From Lota lota (taxonomy: Eukaryota > Chordata > Actinopteri > Gadiformes > Lotidae), in contig JACYXH010000826.1 in the NCBI GenBank assembly GCA_026745465.1, positions 2,664,292 to 2,728,291 on the forward strand: a stretch of 64,000 nt of DNA, read 5' to 3'. Shown here in pieces: positions 41,851-52,559 of this stretch. Made by a program: the position numbers and the translations under genes. The notes under the pieces were generated by a model. It saw nothing but the letters and a program-made list of their open reading frames with translations, ran no database searches and was not told where the DNA came from. How positions within the stretch are numbered: position 1 is the stretch's first letter; every line of letters starts with the position of its first letter.

Positions 41851-42899
41851 ACTGCAGCCAGCCGACACACTCATTCATCACAGGGGAAAGAGAGAGGGAA
41901 CACAGAACGAGAGAGAGGGATGGAGGGAGACAAGGCAGAGCGAGAGAGGGAGAGAGACTGAGGAGGAAGGTGCCTAAGTCGACTGTGGGGTGCGTAGGAA
42001 GAAGAGGAAGAAAAAAAGAAAGTAGAAAGCAAAGGGGTGAGGGGGATGGAAGGAAGTCGATAGAGCGAGAGAGAGGGAGACCATGACAGGTAAAGCTAGT
42101 GGGGAGGGCGTAAGAATAAGAAGGAAAGAGGTGGGAAGAAAAAACGGAAGTAGATGGAGAAGGGGTGAAAGAGAGGAAAGTGTTCTTGACGGAACGAGTG
42201 GGAGCCAACACATTGTGAGGAGGTGGAGAAAGATGGCGTTGATTGCAGACTAAATAAAAGATGGTTGTGTGCGTGCGTACGGGGAAGTCTTTGACGAGGT
42301 TGATGAAATATGGGAAGACATTTTGAGCCTTATATCACAGAAAGCCGCCCTTTGTTATCTCTCATTAGCGGTACATCACGATGATGGCTGCCTTACGGCA
42401 TATAGTAGTCGTAGTGAATATTCCCCAAACTGCAGTAAGTGAGCTCAGGTCTCACTCAGACTTGTTGCACCTCTGATTCTTTTTCACTCTCTCTACAACG
42501 TTGGGGAGAAGGTCATCGCACCAAGGCTTGTGATCCATGATGTATACCAGAGTCAGATTCTCAACGTACTCCCTCCATGGCCCAAGGAGGAGGTGATGGT
42601 CGAATTGGACCTGGCCTATGCTTTACATTCCGAACGTCTAGATCTACTGACTACCACTAGTCTGGGTTTCTCATCAGCATTCTCCTATCTACCTGTGATA
42701 ACAACAAACATCACTTGTTCTGGAGGTTCTTCCTGTAGAGCAACTGTAGAACTGAAAAATCTGTTAAATGAAACATTTGTATTTATACGCTTCGTTTATA
42801 TCATTTCATTGGCCTTTTATCCTGCAGCCATCGTAACCATTTTCTCCTCCTGTTGATTCCTGATGAGGTTCATGAGATATGAGGTGTTTCCTACTGTGC

Positions 42900-42985
42900 T
42901 CTGTTCATAGGGCAGGCAGAAACTCACCTCAACTCTCTTTTGGCTGAGAGTCCAACACCCTAACCATTACACTTTCCTGCCCCAG
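42900..42985 (-). repeat. tRNA-derived SINE head fragment
   Basis: The minus strand reads gcaggaaagtgtaatggttagggtgttggactctcagcc, the box-A region of fish tRNA-like SINEs. The remainder is degraded. Confidence 0.5.
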
Positions 42986-44389
42986 TATACTGTAACACAT
43001 ATTGGCGATCAAGCCCCTCCGTATAGTCGATCTCTATGTCTATGGACATCACTATGGGACCTGCATAAAACCACAGACATGTACACTCCATGGGCAGGCA
43101 AGATCCAGGTCCCTTCTGGAGCTCTGCGGCAACAGCACTACGTACTGTAGTATTGGTTTGCATGGCCGTTTTTAATGCACACGTTTCGGTTACAAGATGG
43201 GACATGTTTGTTGAGGGTCTGAGAGCCCTTGACACTTTCCACGGTCATATGAATCTCCAACCACTTCCTCTCTTCATCGGCCAAAACCTCCTCCTCCCTC
43301 CATCCTCTCTCTTCATTCCCACTCCATCCTTTCTTCATCCTCTCTCCATCTCTCTCATCTCTCCATCTCTCTCCACTCTCCACAGAAAGACAGGAGCAAG
43401 GAAAGATGATGTGTGACAGAAGCCATATTTCGACTTTCTGTCTGAGAGATTAATATTGACACAGCGTGTTTTTTACCAGAGGCTTGTTGAATGTGTGTGT
43501 GTGTGTGTTGGACTTTGATTTCATTACCTACACCCCCCACTTCTTCTTCTTTCTTAAGAATCAGACAATAACAGATGTGGTGACTGAAAAAGAGACACCC
43601 ATATTAGACGGGCTGGGTGAACAAGTCATATTGCTGGGTGGAGCTGGTCATCAGTCCTGTTTGAGGTGGAAGTATATGTCCCCAAGGGTGCTCAGGACGT
43701 GGGGACCTATCAATTGTCCCCACCCGCTCTGCTCAACCATAGCATGGGCAGCAGGGCTGCTGGGAAATCCTATGATGCAGCTACAGCGCCGACGGCTTTG
43801 TCTTTGAAGTGTAAGTACAAGGGTATGTCTGGAGAATTCCTATTAATTAGTTAGCCTACCTAACCATGTACACTTATATAGAAAACTACATCTTATGGCA
43901 TTTTGCCCAGACATTCCACACTCTTCTTAATTGAATGTCCCAGTAGATGTTTTTTTCTTACATAAGACCATCAGTGATGTTCACTCATTTGACATTACAT
44001 AAATTGAAACCGTATTTTATAGTCTCATCAGTCTTATCATCAGTCCTGTAGGTCTATGTAATTCATTATGGTGATCACGAACGCTATGTTCTGCCTTCAA
44101 CTGACCCTAAAAATGATCTCTCTTGAGAAAGTGGTGGCAACAGAAACATCTGGATTAGATTTTGTACCTTCCCGTATTTTGTAATATCAAAGCATAGGCT
44201 TGCTGTAAGTGAAATAACAAAATCAATACGTCCTCCCCAGAGACTTAGTCTACCAGCCTATATGAGAGGGGAAATAGACTTAGGCCTACTTATTTTTTAT
44301 ATATAAAAGGAAATATAATGGGAACAGAAAAAAATGTAGAAAAGTTAAGAATAAGAAAGCAACTTCGGCAAATAAACAAATAGAACATC

Positions 44390-44700
44390 GGAGCATGAGA
44401 GATAATGCTGGGGAGACAAGAAGCCGACGGGGAAACAGTTGTCGCCGAGGACTTTTATTGACTTTTTCCCTCCTCAATCGCCACGTGACTGAGCACGCGC
44501 GGGGGCTTCCAGATAAATTCACAGCGCGGGAGAGGGTTGGTGGGGCTGAGGAGAGAGAGAGAAATGAGAAAATAAATTACTCTGGAAAGATATGACGATA
44601 GGCTACATGCGGCTTTAAATCTAAAAGGGAATTCGCGACACACTCGAGCAATTTGTCACTGCGCTTTTTGCCTCTTTTCATTTCTTTTTTGGTAAGTTTT
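44390..44700. other. Candidate enhancer or promoter block
   Basis: Contains a CACGTG E-box (about 44481), a cttttattgac homeodomain-like site, the GC-rich run gagcacgcgcggggg, and a possible donor (ttttttg/gtaagt, about 44691). It stands out from flanking AT-rich DNA. No coding frame is supportable. Confidence 0.3.
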
Positions 44701-45059
44701 CCCCTATTATCATTTCACCCCCTCAGTACCCCAACGCCCCAAATGTAACCCACTTTTCCACTGCTGGACTTTCCAGTGTTGGAAACCATGTTTTCACCCC
44801 CGTCTACATTGTTTTAGAAGGCTACTTTGTGCTTTTTTTACAATTAGCCAATAAGCATATTATAAATCATAACTGTCCCTCCTTTATAATCGTACCTTTT
44901 TTTCCATTAATTTTCAACTTCCATTCAGTCATATTATTGTCTTCCACCGTCAATCAAAGTTACTTTATTTGCGTGTGTTTATATTTCATGACAAATCTAT
45001 AAATCTATTCACCCTAAACTACTTGTCTTGGGCCCCCTGATCTGTAACTACAGTCAGCC

Positions 45060-45101
45060 TGTGCGTCCCCCCCCCCCCCCCACCTCCCCCCCCCCCCCCT
45101 C
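45060..45101. repeat. Poly-C tracts
   Basis: Two runs of C interrupted by cacct. Similar poly-G/C runs occur at about 47010-47050, 47161-47182, 47868-47884, 48825-48843, 49484-49503, 51235-51245 and 60356-60372. Confidence 0.9.
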
Positions 45102-45259
45102 CTATAGGCCCACTAACATGATCCTATCTAAATCTGAGAGAAAAAGAGGAAATGAGATGCATCGAAAAAAAGAACAAGGGGGCCCCCACAGTAAAGGATG
45201 GCAGTAAAAGAGGTGGAAGAATGGATGGTAAAGAGAAAAGAAAGAAAACGCAGTCTTAA

Positions 45260-45640
45260 AGTATACCCCCTCTTTTATTTAATTTAGACGCCAGGCGAAA
45301 ATCGATCCTGCCATTCGATACGCAATCCGAATCAAGGCGAATTAAGCGGGCGGAAATTAACTCTGAAAATATTTTTGATGGAGTGGCTTGTAGTCTCTCG
45401 GCCAAATGGACTGCAAAGTGGAACAAATGACAGGGGCCTAGTGGTGGAGACAGCGCCGCTCCATCTTCCATTAGGCCGTAATGGGATAGGTCCAGCCCCC
45501 TAGCTCGACTCGGCTGCATTAATCAAAACAGCCGCTATATGAAGATTTATGGTTCTCCCCGCGTCGCCGCTTCACTCCAGCGCCGCCAAAACCGGAGCCA
45601 GTTCTCGGCGCGTATGTTTAAAGAAGGGGGTTGAGTCTCT
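45260..45640. other. Candidate conserved noncoding element
   Basis: About 380 bp of complex sequence without low complexity. It contains ATTA/TAAT cores (attaatcaaaac, tttaatttagac), a caatccgaatcaagg segment and ggccgtaatggg. The character is that of a developmental enhancer. Conservation itself cannot be seen from one sequence. Confidence 0.35.
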
Positions 45641-46392
45641 CTCTCTCTCTTTCTGTCTATGTCTCTCTCCCTCTCCCCTTTCTTTCACCCTCGCTCTGAC
45701 TCTCGCTCGCGCGCGCTCTCTCTCTCTGTTTGCCTGTTTCTCCATCCATCTATCCATCTAACCTATAGCTAGACGTAACGTAGCCTACCTGTGGGCTCGT
45801 ATACACAAACAGCGTGTGTCGCGCCTTTGCGCACACACATCTTTAATCCAGAGAGTGTGTAATCGCAGTTTGTCATTGACGTGTACAAGCGTGTTCTGCT
45901 CCTTTCCTTTGTTTACTCCCCCAATCCACCTGTTCAAGGTACTGGGTCCATAGGTGGGATAATATCATATGTAACAGTTGAGATTATTATTAATTTTTGA
46001 TTAAATCAACGTTTACGTTTTACAAGTTAACTCAGCACTGTCTATATTGACTACTACGATTTTCCTCACCAATCTCCCTCATGACTAAGAAAGAGGAAAA
46101 AACTAATGGACGTCCTCTGGTGTTGACGAGTGAGATGTTGGATTGCAGTCCATCTCATGCGGCTCTCCTCTTATTAGGAGTGTGTAACCCCTACCCCTGG
46201 TGAGAGGACCATGGTGTGAGGAGAGGCGCAGAGACAGCCTCAGACAGACAGGGGGAGACAGTGGGACGGAGAAAAACATAGAAGTCTTCCCAGAAAGAAA
46301 AAAACTTGAGCAAAGTTTTGATGAGATGAGTCTGTTCAGAGCCACATTCACTTTTTATTTATCTTTTTTTACTTTTTGCTTCATTTCGCACA

Positions 46393-46394
<2 letters not shown>

Positions 46395-46478
<84 letters not shown>

Positions 46479-46480
46479 GT
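46395..46480. repeat. (GT)n microsatellite
   Basis: A nearly pure GT array with one C substitution near its end. Confidence 0.97.
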
Positions 46481-46555
46481 ATGGGCGGCACACTGCAGGC
46501 CTCCTAATAGTTTACATGCACAATCATAAGCACTCTCTTTCTCTCTCTTTCTCTT

Positions 46556-46564
<9 letters not shown>

Positions 46565-46633
<69 letters not shown>
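46565..46633. repeat. (CA)n microsatellite
   Basis: A pure CA array 85 bp after the GT array at 46395-46480. The two complementary arrays can pair as an inverted repeat. Confidence 0.97.
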
Positions 46634-46634
<1 letters not shown>

Positions 46635-47717
46635 ACGCACACACAGGCCTTTTATCTTCCCCAGCTCCCCTCTCTTCACCCCAGTATCTTGTCAGTGTTT
46701 TCTCCATTACTTCTGTCCCCTCTCCTTCTCCTCCGTCCCTCTCCCCATCTTATTCCACGACCCCCCCCCCCACCCCAACTCTCCCATGCGGATAACCCCG
46801 ACCAGCACCGAGACATCTCTATCTCCATCCACCTCTCCGTCCGTCTCTCCTCCCCTTTCCTTTTCTCGCCCTCCCCTCTTCACCCCCTCTTCACCCCCTT
46901 TTTTTCTTTTCATTCTTTTCCTCTCTCCCAGCGAGGGCGGACGGGGAAGCCGGCTGCCAGTATCAGTCTGCCGAAGGGTTTATTTAAATTAGAAACGCTT
47001 CAATCTCCTTACACCCCCCCCCCCCCCCATCCACCCCTCCCCCCCCACCACCACCACCTCCTTCCTTCTCTTTTCTCTTCCTATTACACTTTCTACTTCT
47101 CCTTTCGGGGCCCCGGCGACTCAACCGGCTCTCTACTGACAGTCTCTCGGGGGCGGGGAGGGGGGGGGGGGGGGGGGGGGGGTGGGCGTGCCAGCCAACT
47201 TTGTTTGGTAGACGGCGGTGGTAGAAGCGATGGGGTGGGGGAGGTGACAGTTAGGTATAAGATGGAGGAAGGGAGAGGAAACGAGGGAGGAAAAGTGGAG
47301 GTGGGAAAAGGGTCAGGAGAGACCTGTAGTCACTGTTGTTTTTTTCTCTCTGTCTCTCTGTCTCATTCTCTCTCTCTCTCTCTGTCTCTCTCTGTGTGTC
47401 TCTCTCTCAGTCTCTTAATCTGTCTCTGTCTCCCGCTCCCTCCCTCTCGGCTCGCTCCAGCTCAGATCAGGACCCCTAAACGTCTGCAGGGCCATCTCAC
47501 CTGGCACTCCGCACTCCCCTGGTCCTCCCACGAACCTCGGACAAACTGGCCTGCATTTAAGTCCATGATTGTGGCCTCAGTGTGGCCACAGTACAGCTGC
47601 ACATTGCTTTTACCTCCATGTATTTGTTTGAGTTTTTTCTTTTTGTCTTTTATTTTGTCATATCACTCTCACTGCATAAGCACTTGGAAAGCTGTGTTTT
47701 AAAAGGTTCTTTAAAAG

Positions 47718-47768
47718 CTATTATTATTATTATATTATTATTATTATTATTATTATCATCATCATTAT
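47718..47768. repeat. (TTA)n trinucleotide repeat
   Basis: ttattatta... array ending in (atc)n. Confidence 0.9.
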
Positions 47769-48117
47769 GGTGACCATGAGAGGGGTCAGCTACCTGGTGT
47801 CATCGTCTAGCAGTCCATACTGACCAATATCTCTGATAACCCCCATCCTACCCCAACCATCCATCTCCCCCCCCCCCCCCCCCCACCTCACCCATTAACA
47901 TGCCATCATTACCAGCACCCGACACCTATCCCACCCCAACCCGGATGAGAGGGAGGAAGTGAGGTGTGGAGAAGTGAGATGGGGCGGTTTCACTAATAGC
48001 TGAGCGACATCAAACCATCTCATAGATCATGGAGATTATGAATGAAGGAATGAATTAATAACTCTGTTAAACACTCTGCTCCGGACCACCACTGACTTGT
48101 GTAAATCCACAAGAAAT

Positions 48118-48178
<61 letters not shown>

Positions 48179-48299
48179 CATACACATACAGACACACACA
48201 GACACACACACACACACAGACACACACGTACCGCCACACACACAGCACACATATACACATGAACACACACACACAAACACACACTTACAGCCACACACA

Positions 48300-48334
<35 letters not shown>

Positions 48335-48440
48335 TTACAGCCACACACCCACACACACATACATATACACACACACACTTACAGCCACACACACATACAC
48401 ACACACACACACACATACTTACAGCCACACACACACCCAC
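48118..48440. repeat. Compound CA-rich minisatellite
   Basis: A pure (CA)n start is followed by about 250 bp of CA arrays punctuated by a recurring cttacagccacacac phrase (at about 48286, 48333, 48379 and 48418). This indicates higher-order duplication of a microsatellite plus spacer. Confidence 0.9.
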
Positions 48441-48444
48441 AGAG

Positions 48445-48800
48445 TGTGGGAGTGGATCATGTCTCATTCCCACCACATGTCCCCATATGAGCTGTCATTC
48501 ATGCTTGGAGAATCAGCATCGTTTTCATTTGACTCATTTAAACAATGCCGGGCGCTCATTACAGCGTGTGGTTACAGGGATGGAATCACATTTACAATTA
48601 CATCTCTCTCTGGCAGCATATTATTCACCAGGTTATTTCCTTACAGCCCCGCCCCCTCCCCTCCACCCTCTGGATATTTTTTAAACAGTGCTAATTCCAG
48701 GTTTGATGTGCTTATCATGTGTAATCGCTTAGAGGTTCCCAGTGACTTACTGGTAATGACCAGGGAAATGTGGCCCATTCAGCAGGGGCCCCATCTATAG
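48445..48800. other. Candidate conserved noncoding element
   Basis: Complex sequence between a CA-rich and a poly-G tract, with gagctgtcattcatgc, catttgactcattt and attacagcgtgtgg segments and homeodomain or AP-1-like words. No gene is supportable. Confidence 0.3.
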
Positions 48801-49057
48801 GTGGAGAGGAGATTGAAAGCATGGGGGGGGGGGGGGGGGGGGGCTTCAGCGGGCCGGTGGTGCGAATGACCTGTCCGTTTAACCGTCTGTGCTCTTGGAG
48901 ATGGCGGAGGGAGCAGGGCGTCCCCGGAGAGCAGGGTCTGGGGAAATCACCCTCTCACTTCCAGCAAACAACCCGCAGAGACTGCATGGGAAATGGCAGC
49001 AGCCAATGCACACTCAGTGTCTCTCTCCCACCCCACCTCTCTCTCTCCCGCCCCACC

Positions 49058-49061
<4 letters not shown>

Positions 49062-49147
<86 letters not shown>
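49062..49147. repeat. (CT)43 microsatellite
   Basis: A pure CT/GA array that generates spurious Arg-Glu and Ser-Leu frames. Confidence 0.97.
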
Positions 49148-49149
<2 letters not shown>

Positions 49150-49539
49150 CATCCTAGTTGGTATGCAAAGAGACTGCAGGAGCGTACTTCCCTTTGCCAT
49201 GCATGGCCCTGCATGGAGAAGATAGGAAATCACTTGGCATCACAAGCTCCTATACTGCAGCCGCCTGAAGAGTGTTTAACCACTGTTTCTCTATACGCAC
49301 CATTGAGATGGAAAACGGTGTCTCATACTCATTTGAGTGTTGTGCTGACAGACACGTTCATTGCATTCATTGCAATAGATTTTCTTTGGTTTGATTCAGA
49401 AAAACACATAGTAACACCTAAACTTCTTGTGATTGGGTTGAAACGTTTGCAAATCTCATGTCAATAACAGGAGGTGGTGGGGGTGGGGGGGGGGGGGGGG
49501 GGGTGGACGTAGAAACTGCTATGAAACTGGGTTAACTTT

Positions 49540-50260
49540 CTGTAACTGAATGTGAGCCCACTTAGTGCCATGAGTTGATCCTAAGTCTCCCTGTGAGCTC
49601 TTTATAGCACCAGCCCATTGATTCTTAAACTAATCACTCTAATTAAAATGCATTTTAGGCTTCCATTGGCTTACAAGGCAGAAGCCTTATATGTTACTAG
49701 GCAAATGTGCAGTACACAAACGCCCATAATCATGCCGCAGTTTGTGCTGAGTTTAGTCTCTTGTGTTAAATAGTGCTCCTTTGATTTATTGGAAAACTTG
49801 AACTCTGTACCCAGGGAGCTTCATCGGTATCCATGGTGTGGCCTATCTTTAATTTATTTTTGTTTTCTTCATATAAATGCTTAGATCATGATAACTTGTT
49901 TGAAGTTGGTTTACATCTTTGCACAAAGAGTTTGTGTCTTCATTATTTGTGTTTTTGCAATTAGGAGTAAATATTTAAATAATATTTTGAAAGAATTATA
50001 CGTTGTCTCAAGCTGCCTTACTTTGATGGATGTATGTTTATGAGTCGTTCCGCCAAGAAATTCCTACAACATTTCTTTCCTGATAATATATCAATTTATC
50101 AGCTGAGATTCTTATGTTAATTTACTCCCCTCCCCCGAAAAATAAAGTGTCTCCCTCTCAAACGATGTCGAACTAATTAAGCTAGCGTTAATTAAAATTC
50201 GAGAGAATGAACGTGGAGAATAGTTATGGAAACGTTGAAGTTAATCAAGCTTTCAAATTA
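49540..50260. other. AT-rich candidate regulatory block
   Basis: Many TAAT/ATTA cores, for example aactaattaagctagcgttaattaaaattc at about 50170-50200 and ctaatcactctaattaaaatg at about 49630. This resembles homeobox-bound enhancers. No open frame is worth calling. Confidence 0.3.
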
Positions 50261-50325
50261 TTGATAACATCCGTAGAACAGTGATCGATCGGGAAGACAT
50301 TAACTGGCAAACTAAAGAAGACCGA

Positions 50326-50327
<2 letters not shown>

Positions 50328-50365
<38 letters not shown>

Positions 50366-50425
50366 ATGTGCGTGCGTGTGTGTGTGGACGTGTGAGTGCG
50401 TCTGTGTGTGTGTGTGTGTGTGTAC
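50328..50425. repeat. Interrupted (GT)n microsatellite
   Basis: GT array with cgtgcg and gacgtgag interruptions. Confidence 0.95.
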
Positions 50426-50469
50426 TCGAGCGTGCGCGCCCGTGTTTGATCGTGTTCAAAAACAATTAC

Positions 50470-51110
50470 GTTCATAATGCATAGTGGTAGTCCACATAAG
50501 ACAAAGGATATCTTTTGTCTCATTTCAAACTGCTTGTGCACATGTGGTGATGACATGGCAGCGTATAATAATGCTTGCGCGTGGGTGGTGTTTTTTAATC
50601 ATAAAACGATGCGATTAAGAAAGTATTAAAAAAAGTGTCGACTTATTGTGCAGCTGCTTTTACAAATGCTAATGTTTTTCTAGACGTCAGGAAAAAAGAC
50701 ATATCTCATTGGCCTATATTCATATTTTCCTTTTTTGCTTTGTTTTGGCACCTTCACAAAGCCGCATGTTTACATGTTTTCCTCTGCCTCTGTGTCTGTT
50801 TACTCCTCTGTCAAAAGCCTGTGTGGCATGTACTTACAAGGCGCTTCATCATCCCACCAGTGATCGGAGCAATTCACCCATAAAGTGGCTCTTTCGCCCA
50901 TAAATAATATTCAAGTCGCTCTATTGTTAAGTGAAAAGTTGACTGGTGTTTGATTTTTTTCTTATTTTTTTTCTTCTTCTTTTCCACCGCGACCTCGGGT
51001 TAGGACTCATACATCACGGGATGACAGCTATAGAAAGGCCCTAAATTAGCAACTAAATCGAATATTGATCAGCTATGTGCGGCCCTGCGAGTCGTGGCTC
51101 CTTGCCGTTT
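50470..51110. other. Candidate conserved noncoding element
   Basis: Contains two cgcccataaa/acccataaa words (about 50877 and 50895; Cdx/Hox posterior-type sites) and a tgatcggagcaattc segment. Composition is balanced and there are no simple repeats. No gene is supportable. Confidence 0.3.
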
Positions 51111-51168
51111 TTTCACAGACCGAAGGAGAAAGGAGGGAGGCGGGGAGAGAGAGAGAGGTGGGGTGGGC

Positions 51169-51170
<2 letters not shown>

Positions 51171-51221
<51 letters not shown>
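51171..51221. repeat. (GT)n microsatellite followed by poly-G
   Basis: A pure GT array followed by a G-rich stretch to about 51280. Confidence 0.97.
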
Positions 51222-51222
<1 letters not shown>

Positions 51223-51639
51223 TGGGGAGGGGAGGGGGGGGGGGGTTGAGGTGAGGAGAGGGGGGCGCGGCGAGGTGTTGGTGTGTGGCTGAAAGGTGCA
51301 GCTGTGTGTGGATCTCCCCCATTCTCTCTCTTTCTCTCCCCGTCTCTGGGTTAGTTTAAGCGCAAGCGAGGGTAGAATTGCGGGTCCTTTTGTCCAAGTA
51401 TATTCCTGTATAATGTCTTTATGTTAGCAATGCACAACACTATTTTGTTTAAATTAATTGCTGGATTACAATTTGCAAACATATTTTATGTTAACGTTTA
51501 GGCCTATTATTGCGCGGTGCTCTAAATAAAGCATGCTACTTGTGTTTCATAGACGAATAGACAACAACAAATATACCGAAAGCCATATTTCTTACTGTTT
51601 ATATAAGGGTTAAATGAAGCCCCTCATTACCCACTTGTC

Positions 51640-52531
51640 TATTGGCTACTGTTTATGGATCATTGACTCGACGCTGCTGTTGAAATCGACTTCCACAATT
51701 CCTCTGTGATGCGAACGAGTGGGAGGTCGGTGGCGCGCACATCCATTCGCAGCGGGGACGCGTTTGATGAAACGATCAAGAGCTTTCTCCCGGGAAGCGT
51801 CGTGCGTCCGGGGTGGCGATAAACCAAACCCCCAAGCCCAAGGAAGTAGGTTGGTAGAGGTTACACCGGGTCAGCGAGATTAGCCCCAGTGTGCTCTTTA
51901 ACAAAAAGGCTGGAGCGTCAGGGCCACTGAGTCCACATCAAAGTATCGAGTGTTGGACAAGTGGGCCGTAAGACAGGGATGAGCCGCGGATTACAGCGGC
52001 CTAATTGGAAAGGATGCTTTCACTCCATTACTGGATGTGCGAACAGCCGTATAGCTATACTTCGTATACCTTGGCCCTTGTCCTAGAGACTCGGAATTCA
52101 AGTGTAAGCCTAAATTTTTGCTAGACCATACGATCATTAATTCTAGAAATGAAGAGAAAAGCCCTCTGACGTGCTGTAGGTTCACGCGACTTTTTCAGCA
52201 CCATGGAGAGAGCGCCATCGTTCAGCGGTGTAGCCGTGCAGTGCAGAGAATAAAAAAGGGATTTTCCACATTTGCCACAGCATAACTATATTTATATTAA
52301 AAATAATTTTGACCAATGTAGTACTTATTTAGTTATCTTTAACTTTTAGCAGGAAGACAGCGAGAGAGGCACGTGAAGTTCAGTTTAGAAAGGCAGTGCT
52401 ATCCAGCTCGCGCGCCCCCAGCTAACAGTTGCTATTCAGAACTGCGCTCGAGGACATTCCGGGAACCATCTGTTTCCTCTCAACAACACTGTACAGGGCA
52501 GGAAGCCACGCTTGCAGATCTGTGAGGAAAG
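51640..52531 (+). promoter_or_regulatory. Possible promoter and untranslated first exon of a downstream gene
   Basis: CG dinucleotides are frequent (ggtggcgcgcacatcc, agcggggacgcg, gctcgcgcgcccc). About 52350-52531 ends in a plausible donor (gaggaaag followed by gtgatt). The only ATG-initiated frames are short. It could be a 5'UTR exon of a gene whose coding exons lie beyond the window, or simply a CpG-rich enhancer. Confidence 0.3.
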
Positions 52532-52559
52532 GTGATTGTTTGTCGCTATGTTATGTTGC

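Larger units (their letters stand above)
45640..47700. other. Low-complexity pyrimidine-rich and microsatellite region
   Basis: Dominated by CT/TC, (GT)n, (CA)n and poly-C/G runs. Long open frames here (for example 337 codons at 46689-47702) are artefacts of composition. Confidence 0.7.

Noticed and set aside
42490..43815. Open frames at 42530-42856 and 43466-43854, considered as exons of a receptor pseudogene
   Set aside because: Some peptides look protein-like (for example LLNETFVFIRF, VEVYVPKGAQD), but I could not match a family, the frames do not chain, and splice sites are unconvincing. A protein search of 42480-43830 could change this.
46689..47702. 337-codon open frame
   Set aside because: The translation is Ser/Leu/Pro/His low complexity produced by CT-rich and poly-C/G DNA. 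There is no domain and no splice context.
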